Below are positions 13,261-26,296 of a stretch of DNA of 64,000 nucleotides, one piece after another (positions within the stretch are counted from its first letter, which is position 1; each line of letters opens with the position of its first letter). The stretch spans positions 310,001-374,000 of the forward strand of contig JACATO010002191.1 in assembly GCA_018389105.1 (NCBI GenBank). The letters run 5' to 3'. Made by a program: the position numbers and the translations under genes. The DNA is from Nautilus pompilius. Lineage: Eukaryota; Mollusca; Cephalopoda; Nautilida; Nautilidae. The notes below the pieces were generated by a model. The model searched no databases and was not told where the DNA came from. It saw nothing but the letters and a program-made list of their open reading frames with translations.

Positions 13261-15539
13261 CATTACAATTATATCACTGCCTACACATTGATAGTCTCTC
13301 TGCAGTGTGGCACTTTTTGACTGCTTCCATGACAAACCAAACACCGGTTCGCTACATCAACACATGAACTGTCACACATTATATGAATTCTATACCCAGT
13401 TTTTCCTGTTTCCTTAATTATTTCCAACACTGCATATTTTGATTTATTTTTAACAACTTTGTTTAATTGTATGTCTTTGCTGTAAATGAAAAACCAGATT
13501 TTTTATCATGATGTTCTTTATACATCAAATGATGATAAAGGAGTTGCCAATTGTTTAGAAACTTGGCACCAGATTTCTCTGTTAGTGGGATATTAAAGGT
13601 GAAATGTCAGTTTTAATGCAGGCTTTTAGGATTGAGGTATTCCATATGCTTTTTAGAAATGTGTTGTTTGTTTGTTTATTTTGTCAGGTGCTTCAGCTTT
13701 TTGCCTTCATGATGTATTTAAACTATGATTAAAATAAACATTGTTATTTACAAATATTCATGGCAGAGGCAATGACAGTCAAGTACTTGTAAACACAAAT
13801 CTTTTATAGGGGCACTTTCATTGGACTGTAAGAATGATTTGTAAACATTTCTGGCTCTTAATTAATCTGCATTATTTGGGGATCAGTTAAATAAGCCATG
13901 TGGGAGGTGGGAGGGAATCTCTGGAGAGAGAGAGATGGAAGAAATATTGTAGCACATTTGGGCTTAACTGACCAGTATCTTGAATGACCACTTAATCTCA
14001 GAGAGGGTAGGGTGGGTGCTTTAGGTGCTAGTGGTACTGTGATAATTACAAGAAAATCCTCCCCTGAGGGGTTTCTGAGTTTAATTAGTGGCAGAGAAGG
14101 CACAGACATAGAACTGTGGTTAGCCAGACTGGTTCTGTTATGTCATTTAGCTGTTCTGGCTAATGTGCTGGATAGACCTGAATGATTGTCCACTTTCCAG
14201 TGACCCTGGATCTGTAAGAATTTAATTGCTTGTCTTTCAGAGGTCAGTAACCACCTTTTGTATGATTCTAACTGAATAGGATATTTTTATTGGGGGGGTG
14301 TCTAAGTCCCAAGATTGTACTTGAACAGTCTGGGCTCCCTTATCCTGTCTAGTTGATTTAGCTGGATTTTCCCAATAAACAGACATGCTCCAGTCTGTGG
14401 GTCATTGCAGTTACCTCCGCAATGCTTGCGACCTTGTCATTTATCACTGTTATGAAAACCAGGGAAGATGGAAACAGGCTATCTGGTTGTTATACCAGCC
14501 AGGCAGGGTTGATATCATTAAATTTACTAATGACTTTAATCATTAAGTCATGTTGGTGGCCACTACTAAACCATCATTGGAGAGGGCAGCATAAATTGTG
14601 CAGATATTTCTGGATGAAAAGCACCCGCAATTAAACCTGAAGGTTCTGCAGCAATGAGAAATGGCAGAAGTCAGTAGGTGAAGGATGGGTTTTTGTCCAA
14701 GACAGATTGGTCATGGAATCCATGACCAGATTACCCAGGCTGATGTAATACAATTGCACTCTCCTAAGCCTCCGCATTTAAGCAAAGAAAGGTTGTGGCT
14801 TGCCTGTTTGAAGAATGTCAGGGCATTCAGAATTTTTTTTCCTTTTTTATAAGAGAGAGAGAGATGGGGAGTGGGTACTGTCTTTTCCTTTTCTGACCCT
14901 TTTTCTCTTCAAACTGAAATGCTAATTGCTTAATAAAGAGCTGCGGTTGAAAATTTGAATAATCTAGGGCTTGTAAAGCATTGATTTAGTTTTTTCAAAG
15001 CTGGTTGCTATTATCGATGGCTTTATTAGCTGTGCCTCTGCGTCTTCCTCAATTAATTTTTGATAAGCTCTCCTGATCTCATAAATAACAGCAACAATAC
15101 CAGATAGAAATTTGGTTGTTCTAGAAAACGGAGAAGGGAAAGAAAAAAAAAATTAACAAAACAACTTTCTTCTAACATAATTCTGTGACGTGATGCAAAT
15201 ATTTTTTTTTCTTTTTTCCGTGTGTATATATATATATTTTTTTAATGTTGTCGATCTTCACATGATTTATAGGCCTCTCGCAACATTGATGATAATTTAG
15301 CATTGGCTAGGAAGTCAACATGGCGGTTATCTTACTTTAAGAATTGAGACCCTGACACAAGAACACGGGGAAAAAAGTATTCCCCAGACACCCATTCAGA
15401 TAACATAAACGCACACAGTGGAAAAAGTGTGTAAAATATTCCAATTTTATACCAGGTCTGAGACTGTTGGCGAGCGAAAAATTAATTCTAATTTCGATAG
15501 AACTGTGTGTGACACCATTGTTGTTGCAGAGAGATAATC
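13261..15539. other. Non-coding stretch, presumably intron
   Basis: No exon or known repeat was recognised. A short GA tract lies near 13925. A long poly-T/TA stretch at about 15200-15244 precedes the CpG-rich block. Confidence 0.45.
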
Positions 15540-15800
15540 AGCCACCTTGCTTTTAGCGCGTTTCCACAGTGCACGTTCTGATAGGAACTGATTGGCAGGG
15601 CCCGAGCTCCCCCACCCCTCGCCCCGTCCAGCATTGCTGCCTGGTCACTGGACCGGCAGAATAGCGATATATAACTGCCGCCGTGAATGGCTGGGAGTTT
15701 AGGGGGTTATTTCTTGTGCCACCAGGTTTGTCCGCCTGATTTAACAGCAAGCAGGGGCTGCGCTGCGTATCTTTGGTCGTGCACTTCACGCTCATCGTCG
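15540..15800. promoter_or_regulatory. CpG-rich block in AT-rich intron (candidate regulatory element)
   Basis: About 260 bases are clearly richer in G+C and CpG than everything around them; I count roughly 19 CpG dinucleotides. No splice-flanked exon or known protein was found in it on either strand. A minus-strand reading frame spans much of it but resembles no family I know. It could be a CpG-island-like promoter, an enhancer, or the GC-rich part of an unrecognised repeat. A regulatory role is inference from composition only. Confidence 0.35.
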
Positions 15801-16376
15801 GAATAAAAATCTAAAATTAAAGCTCTTAACTTGCGCTGAAGACAGCCATGATGTTAGGGGCACGTGAGGACAGTTTGTGTCAAGTAACAAAATTAATGTG
15901 CTCTCCAGAGACTCTACTAATCATCTCACACTTTAATTGTACAAAATTCTTCAAACCTAATGATATTAGTGTCGTCTGCTATTGGGAGATTTTCAGCCAT
16001 AATTACATTGTTTAGGGAAATATTTCCAAACAATGCACTCACACAGGGGTTTTTTTTTTTGTTTTGTTTTGTTTTTTAGGCCCTGGTCCGGGACTGGCCG
16101 TATCAATTCAACTTAATAAAATTAATTAATTTATAGCAAAAGAAGGGGAGCTGTTGGTTTAATGAAAATCAAACCAGATAGGCAGGAGACAGACAGACAG
16201 ACAGAAGAATGCATAGTTGTAATTATTTTAGCCTTTCACCTCAGCACACATGTAGACAGTAAGATCTGGATCCAAAGAATCCGGAACAAGTTAAGTTTAG
16301 GAAAAGAAAAGAAAACATTAAATATTAAAAGTCATTGTAATCTGAGGATTTTCAAAGGACTTTAACATTCCCCTCA

Positions 16377-16411
<35 letters not shown>

Positions 16412-17299
16412 ACAAACACAGGGGAGGGGTCTTTGTAGAATTTGCCCACATCTCTCTAACAAACCAAACTATCAAGAAAATGAGCTTCATAGTCATTTTA
16501 TTAACTTAAATATTTGGTCATGTTTATCATGTATCAGTTGTTCATACATGTTACTAAGTCGGTACAATCACTAACATTATGCGGTATATTGTAGTAGTTG
16601 GAACGAGGTGAAAAACCATTGTGGCTCATGTAAGAGGCTTCAAGAAAAAGAAAATTCCATCTGTACAATTTTTAAATTGATGCCAGTAATTTGCAAAGGT
16701 GCAAAAGTGATACCTGTTTTTGTGCACAGAGCAAGTACAGCTATGGTATCTGGATGTCTACAGGCTCTGCTGATAAAGATCGTTCGGAGAGAAGCTTTTT
16801 AGATGAAAGCATCAAGAGCCATCCATTGTACATGTAGATGAAGCTGATGAGGATTCATTCTGGTGTAAAACTGAAGGGAAAAGGAAAAAAAAAATGCAAA
16901 ACTCTGGAAACATTTGCCATCATAAATGGATTGAGAGACTTCTATAAATCAGTCTATTTTCCATTTGCAGAGAAAATCAAATCATAGCTTGCTACTGCAG
17001 CTAGTGCTTTTCCCCATAGCCTTTGCTGTGCTTACTGCTGTACGACGTAATAATAGGTCTCAGAAGTCTTCCAGATGACCATCAGTAAATCACCAGTTGC
17101 TGTCAGACAGCTGATAAAGCTGACAGGATGCCACAAATGATCAGCCAAAGTATGAAACAGAAAAGCAAATTATTACCATTATGCCAACTTTCTGTTTGTT
17201 TGCAAGAGGGGAGGCTTCATTTGTTTTTTAATGAAAATGACATTAACATAATTTAAATGGTTTATCAAATAATACATTTAAATAAGAGTGTTTACATAG
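15801..17299. other. Non-coding stretch with simple repeats
   Basis: An ACAG run lies at about 16189-16207 and a CT dinucleotide tract at about 16375-16412. Nothing else was recognised. Confidence 0.5.
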
Positions 17300-17441
17300 G
17301 AATAATGCAAAACACGTGGTTGGAGCAAGGTATACTTTTGTTAATAAGGAAGGTACAATTTGTCATAACACCTATGGGTCAACCATTTCTGAGTGATACA
17401 GATTTAAAAGGTAATGGGAAGCACCTGCCAGGGAGGGTTAA
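17300..17441 (+). mobile_element. Partial copy A of TTAA-flanked MITE
   Basis: The right end reads CAGGGAGGGTTAA, ending at a TTAA at 17438-17441. The interior shares with the other copies TAATGCAAAACAC, TTAATAAGGAAGGTAC, TGTCATA and GAGTGATACAGATTT. The left terminus could not be located, so this copy is probably truncated or diverged at its 5' end. Confidence 0.7.
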
Positions 17442-18973
17442 TTTATCAAAAGCATTGTAGATACTAATACATTTTCTCTCTCTCTCCTTTTTTCAGTTAT
17501 CAATAAATGATACAATTTTAAAAATATATAAAGCCAAAAAAACCTAGACACTTAAATTATCAAAAAACATTCTCTAGTGCAGAATTTTAAGCAGTTCAAT
17601 AGCTTGTGTATCAGTAATTTAAAAACCCACTTGAACATCTTTTTCTATGCCTCCTATGTGCAGTGATTTGCTACTGCAACAGCTAAGTTCAACTAAGCTA
17701 AAGAACAATTTTGCATGCAGGAGAATTGTCTAAGTTCAGTGTGTTGAGAATCAGGATTCTAACAATCAAACAATATCGCTCTTAAAGTTCCCAAACACCT
17801 GTTTGTTTTCTTTGTTTTTTTTTTTTTTTTGTTTGTTTAAATTTTTAGAATTTAAAATTTAAATATTTATTTAAGAATTAAATGTCTTTTTTTGAATTAA
17901 TTGTTCACAGTGGGGGGGATATTTATGTTTTTTGTCAGTCTCAATTATATATTTTGGTCGTCTCACACCCTGCCGTGTACACAAGTAGAGGAAGTGCGGA
18001 TTTAGTGTTGCCATGTATACATGTATGTGTTAGCGCATCTTTCCCAAATATGATACGTTAAGGTATCCATCATTCTCTGGTTCCTACAACTTACTTGTTT
18101 TCCACCCAAACGCTTTTAGGTTTGGTGCACAGTCCGACCAAAGCTTGTCAGATGCAAAGCCTTGGGAATATTTAATTTTTTTATTAACTTTTAAGTTCTA
18201 GATGAGTTTTGTGATTCCCTCCCCTCAAAGGAATTACTCAATTCTAACGAATATCTAGGTATAAAAAAAAATACTATGGCAGAGTATTTTTGCATATTCA
18301 TCGAACTGACAAGGTTACCATGGCATCATACAAAAAATTGTTCTAAATCCATAAATCTTGAGTTAAGCATGGAGTGTATCAAATTTTTTCTGATGGTTTG
18401 GAATGCCAGATGTGAATATTCCCCATTAAATCCCTTTATTTTGTCTAAAATAGCATGCCACTAAAGATACCTTGATGGACTTGAACAATCAATTTTTCCT
18501 TTAGCCTAACATACATGGCTGAAATTTATAAAATCCTTTCTGCAAAGGAATGCGCAAAGATAGGTAGGTTTTTGGTACTAGTCACATAATTGCATGTCAC
18601 TATGGATCATAGGTATTTGGGAAATACTATTTATGCTGCATCTTGACTGGAATCCATTACCAAATCAGATAGTTGAAGCAGAATGCATAAATGTCTTTAA
18701 AGAAAATAGACTGGATGGATATTTTTTTGGTGAAAGAAAGCTCTGGATAAGTTTCAAAACTTTCTCTCCCCCCCCCCTCTGACTTCTTGTACTTACTTAT
18801 ATCTGTATATAAATATATTTTGTAGATCTTTTAATTTCTGTTTTTTAATAAATAATTTACTTTTGCCAACAATTTTAATTTTATTTGCACAAAATGTTTT
18901 TATTAACAATTATACCAAATTTGGAATTAAAATTTTTACTGGTTTTAGCTGCTTAGCTATAAATGGCTTGTTT

Positions 18974-19004
<31 letters not shown>

Positions 19005-19606
19005 TTAATGCACCCATTCTCAGTTGAAAATTGCGTTTCTTGGTCAACATTGCAATTTTATAAGCGTAAGATCGAGAATATAGCAATTAACACAGTAATG
19101 ACAAGCTGCATATGCTACCATGTTGACTCAGATGGTCTTTCCAGCTGCCAGTGCATATGTCATAATGTAAAATGATGGTAAAAGTGATATTTGAATGATC
19201 AAACAGTCTCCAATTCTTGTGTTGTCTAAAGTTTACCAGGAATAGTGGATACGAGTATAAATTGGCCCAAGTTTCTTTGTGGCTTGATGGTTAAAATAAC
19301 TTATATTTAGTAGAAAATTGCAAATAAATAGAGTGATTGCCACTGATGGTGGTTAATAATGAAAGTGTGAATTGGTTTAAAAATCATATATTGATAAACA
19401 TTTGTCGATTGACTTTCTGCCTCTCTATAAAAGATAAGCTTAACTACTACTATATTTTATTTTTTAAGAGAGGATGTAATGGATGCTGTGGGTGGAGTTA
19501 TGAAATGTTTTTCAGTTATTGTATGTCTGTCAGGGCCAAAATTGTTACATCACTGCATTTTCAGCAAAATATTGAGTGTTTACTCTCTCTTAACATTATA
19601 AACTAA
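17442..19606. other. AT-rich non-coding stretch
   Basis: No exon was recognised. A TTA trinucleotide run lies at about 18975-19001. The remainder is AT-rich with homopolymer runs. Confidence 0.5.
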
Positions 19607-19877
19607 TTAACCCTTGGTATACCATCTGGGTTATTTGTATCCCACTACCTTTCAAATCCGTATTACTCAGCACAGGTTAAGCCAAGGAGGTTATGACACA
19701 TGGTACCTTCCCCATTAATGTAGTCCTTTGTAATGAAAAATTTATATGGCTTCAACTTTACATATGTTTCACATTACAGATGTACAGTTTCTTCAATGCA
19801 AATTCTAACTTATGCTTCTAATGCACCCAGGGTTGGTATAAATGAGGCAAAAATTGGCATGGCATACAGAGGTTTAA
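19607..19877 (-). mobile_element. Copy B of TTAA-flanked MITE
   Basis: The element begins TTAACCCTTGGTATACC and ends GGCATACAGAGGTTTAA. The ends are imperfect inverted repeats with TTAA at both extremes. The interior carries the minus-strand version of the family core (CGTATTACTCAGCACAGGTT, then GGTACCTTCCCCATTAATG). There is no coding capacity. TTAA targets and CCCT-like termini are typical of piggyBac-type elements, so it is read as a non-autonomous piggyBac-like MITE. Confidence 0.8.
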
Positions 19878-21467
19878 GTACTGTTTGGTTATTCGTAGGG
19901 CCCCTGTACTAAACATTCTGTTGGTATTATTTTGCTCTAGAGAAGCATCTATAAAGTAATGAGCTTTGGCAAATGCACACTTTTCACTGTTGTTTTGGCT
20001 GAAGAATATTATTTTATCAAACGAAATACATAAACGATCATTCAGAAAGAAGAATTAGAATTAATTCTGGTGCTGCAATCATTTTGTCATTACTTGTATA
20101 CATCTATACTAAACATGTTAAAATTAAACCTGCCTGATTGCCATTACAATGATGCTACTTCAGCTGGATTTCATTAATATAAGAAAACAGCTTAAGCTAA
20201 ATGATACAGTGGAGATCAATGAACAGCCAGCATGGAATGCAATTTAGAATAATAAACAGAAATTCAAATATTGACTTTTACTGACAGTTGTCAGAAATAT
20301 ATGACATACAACTAATTACTTTACATGTGAGTTAGGGGAAATTATTCGAAGGCTAAATAATAAAAGATTTCTAGAAATTAAAACACCATAAAAGGTTTGT
20401 AATTTTTAATTACCTTTTCTATCGATGTATAGTGTATTATGATGATGTTTTATTTGAAACATCTAAAAGTTACAAAATTACCAGTTCATTCTTTATTTGG
20501 GATCATCAGCCTCAACATTCCAACTCAGTTAAGTTCTTGAGTTGCCACTTTTACTTCTCTGTGCTGCAAAGACAAAATTCCTTATTAATGCACTGCGCCA
20601 ACATATTTAAAAAAAAAAAAGTTTCAAGTTCAAATTTGCTTTAAAGATTTTCCTAATGCTACCAATGCTTATCATGGTAAGAGTGACTTTGTCTTTTACT
20701 TAAGATGGCAGCTGTAACTGATCAGGCCTGGGTATTCTTGTGTATTTGTATCGTGCATTAAATGATTTTCTTAATGCATAAAGCATAGAAAGTGGAAATG
20801 GTTTTTCATTGTTTAGTAAGAAATAGCAGCATATCAGACTTGGAATATATCAAATTATGCGCAACGAACATAGATGGATGGCTTTTAAATTTTACCAAAC
20901 AAAATCAAAATTGTAAGAATGCTGCAGTGCATGACAATTAAAATTAAAGGGAATCAGCGTTTTACTACTATTTGCTGATTGTTTATTAAACAAAACTTAA
21001 CTTGCGTGAAAAAAAATAAATACTTAACATAACTTTTTGGAAATATTAGGATAGCTTTCAAAAATTCTTCATTGTCATCATTAACAAGAACTTTTCTCAC
21101 AAGCTGAATCTGTTGTTGGTTATCTTACCATTTTGGTGGTGCCGATGATTTGTATTTCATTTCCTCAAGTGGTTTTGACTTTCACTGTCTTTTTTTTTTT
21201 TTGCTAGAACATCTGTACTTGAAAAATCCTAATAAGATTACATGAAGTAAATTTAATATTTCTCCTCTGCGCTAAGATCAAAGAGAAACTTGATGCGTGG
21301 TCTAAAGTGGTATTGGATAAATTCCCTAGACCAGCCTTGTCAGCAATACTCAGGAATAAACACAGACATTCAGTCAGTCATCCATGAACCCTATGAGTTA
21401 TTTTAGGCTATGTGTTTTTTTTTTCTTCTTCTTCCTTCCCTTTCTTTTGTTCCCTTTTCCTTTCAAG
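19878..21467. other. AT-rich non-coding stretch
   Basis: No gene or RNA was recognised. It ends in a long pyrimidine-rich run at about 21414-21464 that leads into the candidate exon at 21468. Confidence 0.45.
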
Positions 21468-21565
21468 CACTTGAGTTGCCATTCTTTGGCATTCAGCCCG
21501 CTGTGAGAGCCATTCTCCATCAGTACTGGGAACCACTCATCCAGCAAGAAGTTGCAGAGTCATAA
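21468..21565 (+). CDS. Candidate terminal exon (unrecognised, tentative)
   Basis: A long polypyrimidine run (about 21414-21464) ends in a plausible acceptor, TTTCAAG. It is followed by 31 open codons (frame from 21470) and a TAA at 21563-21565. The predicted peptide begins LELPFFGIQPAV and ends QQEVAES; its composition looks protein-like, but it matches no family I know. An AATAAA lies downstream at about 21843. Thirty-one open codons can easily occur by chance, and this frame does not fit the PTB exons further on. It could be the last exon of another transcript or an alternative terminal exon. Confidence is low. Confidence 0.15.
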
Positions 21566-22227
21566 TTGCTAACACATATCGAGGAAGAGAAACGGTGGCT
21601 ACCACTGGCCATCAAATAGGGGCAAAACAAACATCCTCCTTTCGGTTTGGAGCTGTGAAGAGTTTTATCGTGTTTCAACAGCTGCTTGGAAAGACTGGCG
21701 TTTCACGTTGCAACGGAATCAGTTTTGTGGTGTAAAATGTAATTAGCTGAGAGTTGTGCCTAAATTATCAGCCTGTTTATTACCAAAGCAAAATTACATA
21801 ATACGCCAATTATTTATTACCATTTTCTTTATTAATGTTTTCAATAAAACAGCTCTAAAAGTACAGGTGTTAGATGAACTTCTGTTCACTGACAGACTTT
21901 GAAAAAATTTGCCATCCGGTCAGCTTTGAAAATGTAAAAAATGTATTGATTTATTGAAATTATTGAATCTTAACTGTATTAAATATGTTTTCTGTTTCCA
22001 AAATTTCTGCTTATTTTTACCAAAATGAATTATTAATTGGGAATTTTAACTCGCACAATATTTATGCAACTATGGTAACCATGTAAACCTTAAAATACTT
22101 TTTTCTCAGTCAGGTCTATATATTTGTAAGCCTTTTTCCTGATATTTTATTGGTTGCTAGATTTTCTAAAATAAGTTTTCACGATTTTAACCACCTGGGT
22201 TTTAAGTGGTCCACAATATACCTGATT
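21566..22227. other. AT-rich non-coding stretch
   Basis: Contains a candidate polyadenylation signal near 21843. Nothing else was recognised. Confidence 0.4.
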
Positions 22228-22540
22228 TGGTGGTCCCAATGGTTAGGCTACTAGATGCCGGGGTTGAGGACTTGAGTTAGATCCCTGGTTGGAGTCAACA
22301 GTTTGGCATACCTCTCTTCCTTTTCAGCAGTTGGATTTCCTCCCACGTGTAAAAAATGAGAGGTTTTAGTAGGGATTCGAAGTTGACAGTGCTAAGCTCT
22401 GATGTTGCAGGATAGCGCTCCCTAGCAGATAGCCATGTCATTATGCTCTCTCTCAACAGAGTAGTCTCCCTTGTAGAGACTGCTGATGTATGCATTCCTG
22501 AATTATCTCTCACTGTATTATTCACATTACTGAAGAAACA
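22228..22540 (+). mobile_element. tRNA-headed SINE copy
   Basis: A tRNA-like head starts at about 22228 (GGTGGTCCCAATGGTTAGGC, A-box-like). A B-box-like TTGAGTTAGATCC follows at about 22273-22285. Next come the GGATTTCCTCCCAC block (reverse complement of the GTGGGAGGAAA block of minus-strand copies) and TTTTAGTAGGGATTC. It is the same family as the 490-828 copy, in opposite orientation. Confidence 0.65.
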
Positions 22541-25500
22541 ATTCAGCTCGCCGATGACTAGAAATTGAACGGACCTAGCAAAAGGGACAAACTTAATAAA
22601 AATCCTTAATGTTCATGTTTGTTTTGATTTAATTGACTCAAGTGTATAGAAGTGGATAAAATAGTCTAAATGATAATAAGGAGAAATAATGAAAATTTAG
22701 TTTGTGACTCGGCTTTGCTGATGATGGATTGTTCTTGAGCTAACATTATTGTTTTTTTTTTTAGATTTTAGAGGTCACTGATGAAAATTACAGCATAATG
22801 TAATTTAGGCTTGTTTACTATGCCAATCCATTACTAAGTGAAAGTATCCCATAATTCACCACACACGTTAATAAAACTATGGGAGTGAAACTCTTCATCA
22901 CTCAGTTCAGGAATCCATGCCATCAGACTGTGTAAAGATATTGTGTAATCTGAATTTTTGTTAATTCCGAACGTGGGAATATCATACATAGTATGCTGCT
23001 TTGTGTGCATGGATGCCCATGTAAGTATCTAAAAGTTGATATCCTAAAAATGAAAGTAGAAAATGGCTGACCACTCCCTGACAAAACAAAACAAAAAATA
23101 AATAAATAGATTACCCTCAGGTGACGAGGAAAGAAACTGTTGAGATTTATTTCAGGATATCATAGTTTTAGTTAGAAACAAATTAGTTCTGAAACAATAT
23201 TTGAACAGCAGTAATTATTAATGTTAGTAATTCTTCCAGAATACTTAACTGCATACAAATGTAAATTGTCTAATTACTATTAACTGTAGTTAAAATTTTG
23301 ATTTTAAAGACTCCTTTATTTAATAAAAAGTATCCCCTCCATCGCGTATTTTTTTTTTAAAGAGGAAATTATGGCAAGTTCGCCTTTGACCTTAACTCTA
23401 CTTTTCTGTTGTTATGGAAATTTCTTTAAGTGGGATCTTTTACTTTTGATGTCTGAACTTATTTGTTTACTACTTTATGTTAAGACTTTATCACTGTTTT
23501 ATTTTTATAGCCTTTTTCTTTTATGTTTTGGTTCCTCATATAAGTTATTGTTTAAAAATTTGTTTCAGGAAAAAATGTATGGAAAGTGAAATTATGGGCT
23601 TCATTCTTGTTTAAAACATCTTCATCACAAAGGAAGATGGATTCCTAAAATGAGAGCTTTAACATTCATTACAAGATTCTAACCTTTAACTAATAATTGT
23701 GAAGGCCTTTGCTATTTGCTGCTTGTGGCTTAGCTAGTATAATAATGCACTATATTTTATATTATGTATATATACTGCATATGCATACATAAATTTATAT
23801 TTCGGCTAAACTCCATATGATATTGTTATTATATTATTATTATTATTATAGAGAATCTTAAAGTTACACTTAAAATACTTTAGTGTCTGAATTATTTCCA
23901 TTCTTTTTGATGATAGGAAAAAATCAGGCAAAGTGATATTACAAGAATCTTTAAGAAAAGCCCTTTACAAAATAGATTTATTGCTGGAGATATATGGGAA
24001 TATACATACATTCAACAAGATGGCAGTAAAAGTCTAGGGTATAGTATGGAAATGTTTAATACTACAGTATGTTGTCACTAGGGCTTCTTTCTTTTTTTAT
24101 TGTATAGAAAACTATAATCCTGCTAAAAGACGGTTTTGTAGAATTGGGATGTTGCTTATAATTTTTTTGCTCTGATGTGTTCTGAAAAGACGCTGACCTA
24201 TGCAAGAACTTTGCAATATACTAGGGTTTGTTCAAATAAAGCTCATCCAGATCTTCTATAGCAATGCTGTTTTCAGCCAGCTAGAAAATCTTTTATTGTT
24301 TGGCTGTACTCAGATTTCAGATTTAGTATTACCAGAATCAAATAGAAGAGAAACACAGACAAGTCCATTAATAAATGTGCTCAGTCTGAGTTGATGGAAA
24401 CGTTGCACATGAACTCTAGCATTGATTTGACACCACCTGAGCGGTAAACGGCACCAATGTCTTTTAGAATGGTAGCTGTTTTCATAGAAGTTTTCAACCT
24501 ACTAAAAAAAAAAGAGGAAAAAAGTCAAAAACAACTGTGGCTGGACTGTTTTTGATTTCCTCCCACTTCAGGCTGTATGGAAGCATCATCTGCATTTACC
24601 GGTGTTTTTTTAATTCTGGTAACTTAATAACAGCAGATTGCACTGGGTGCTTCAACATTTAATGGTCAAAGTTTAATCATAACATTATTTATTGCTGGTT
24701 ATTTTAACTCCTTGAAAATTCCTTGGTTCCATGCTCAGAATTTGGTTGTAAACAAGAGAATCTCTGACTGGCTTTGTCCATCACGTAACATCGTATACCT
24801 AGCAAGTGATTAATGCAGCCAATGTATTTCAAGAACATAAAGATCATACTTCTCTCTTCATTTGGTCTTCTGAAACTGTTTACTGGCTGAAAAGGCTGTA
24901 CAACACTTCAATGGAAACTTTTTTGTTCTTTGATAATTTCTTAAACAAATTTTTACATCACAATACATTATTATTAATATTAAACACTGTTACACTAACA
25001 TAAAGGCCAAATTCTTTCCAATACAACTAAATCTCCCTTGTGACTGCTTTGGTTCATAGCAGCCCAGATTGAGTGAGATTCTTGAACAATTTATATTGAT
25101 TGAAAAACAGGGTGAAGTTGATGTAAGATCCTTGGCACAAAGAGCTGCTTAGATTTGATAACAGTTCCAAATTCCCTCTAGAACCTAGTGCATAATGGAA
25201 TCCATTTGTAATTGCTTGTTGCTTCTGTCTTGGGTTTGTTGGCGAACATTGATTGCCGCCATACATTTCATTTGACAGCTGCACAGGGACTGCGGATGTA
25301 CCTTCTTCTCAAAGGCAAGTCAGCCCCTCATCTAATTCCTTTTCTTTTGCATGCGGTTTTGAAATCAGAGGGCCGACTCACCGGGTTTGACATTTTATAG
25401 AATCAGATAATCAGACCCAGCCATATTGAAAACTCGAGAGGGTGGTAAATTGAATATTGTAGTCGTCTTTCTTCTTCTTTTTTTTCATTCTTTCTTTGTT

Positions 25501-25725
25501 TGTTGTTTTTTTTTTATAAAACACATGAACACACATTATTCCTGATTTTCAGAATATTAAATCAAGATAAATCGAACAAAAGAAGTATGCACTAACACCA
25601 AAAACCGATCCATGATTCACAAACAAAGGTAGCCGATGATTTAAAATTCTTATTTCTCCTTTTACTAGTTTTATTATTTAGTGTTGTTGTTATATTTTAT
25701 TATTGTTTTTTTTTTTTTTTTACAG
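22541..25725. other. AT-rich intron upstream of the first PTB exon
   Basis: No exon encoding the start of the PTB domain (YLGS-like strand) or other ANKS1 parts was found. A TTA run lies at about 23823-23850. The last bases form a long T tract that serves as the polypyrimidine tract of the exon at 25726. Confidence 0.5.
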
Positions 25726-25812
25726 AAATCAGCAGAAAATATGGCAAAAATTCCATCTATAACACTCTCTATATCATACAAGGGAGTTAAGTTTATCGAT
25801 GCAAATTCCAGG
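25726..25812 (+). CDS. ANKS1: ANKS1/Odin-like protein, internal exon: first part of PTB domain seen here
   Basis: The exon is 87 nt (29 codons), phase 0 at both ends, between a long poly-T tract ending TACAG and a strong GTAAGT donor. The peptide contains [20 protein letters not shown], ending ANSR. That matches the second and third beta-strand region of the PTB domain of ANKS1A (Odin) and ANKS1B, where the block reads YKGVKFIDA. In the family, these cytosolic adaptors carry ankyrin repeats, two SAM domains and a C-terminal PTB domain that binds NPxY-type motifs; Odin works downstream of Eph and other receptor tyrosine kinases. The exon reads directly into the one at 29782. The preceding PTB exon was not found within 25 kb upstream. 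Assignment to the family is firm; orthology to ANKS1A versus ANKS1B cannot be decided. Confidence 0.93.
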
Positions 25813-25924
25813 GTAAGTTTTTACTCTGAGTAAAAGTAGTAGACACTACTTGATAAATAATAATAATAACTGACAGTAAGTAATTATTTTTTTCAGAATT
25901 TCATTTGTTGTTGTTTTTCTCTCA

Positions 25925-26296
25925 AACCCTGTCCAGACTTTCAAGGTCTAAGGACATCTCTAACCTGTAAGCTAGAAGAGAGGGAAGTGGGGTATCAGCT
26001 CTGGTGACTAAGTAGTTACCCAGGTATGTTTGGAGGCTCTTGAGCAGTGTTCAAGGGTCAGGACAGCCAAGAGTTGCTCACACAACCTCCACCAACGTAC
26101 ATACCCAGAACTCTTCATGTTTAGATGTGTGTGCATATGTTGTGGGGAGGGAACTGGAGTAGTTGTGGACACTTGGTCAAGAGTGAGAAGAAACCGTGCT
26201 AGGGAGATATTTCAAGCCAAGCCTGTCTTGCTTGACCAGGATTCGAACTCTGGTCCTCAACCTTGGGACTCTGGTAATCTAATCACCAGCCCCCTC
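25925..26296 (-). mobile_element. tRNA-headed SINE-like copy
   Basis: On the minus strand, GGCTGGTGATTAGATTACC near 26296 and a good B box, GAGTTCGAATCC (about 26239-26250), form a tRNA-like head. The body shares features with the other SINEs only weakly, so it may be a separate subfamily. It lies 113 bases downstream of the first PTB exon. Confidence 0.5.

Noticed and set aside
26239-26296. Possible tRNA gene (good B box on the minus strand)
   Set aside because: No full cloverleaf with acceptor stem pairing could be drawn; fits a SINE head better.
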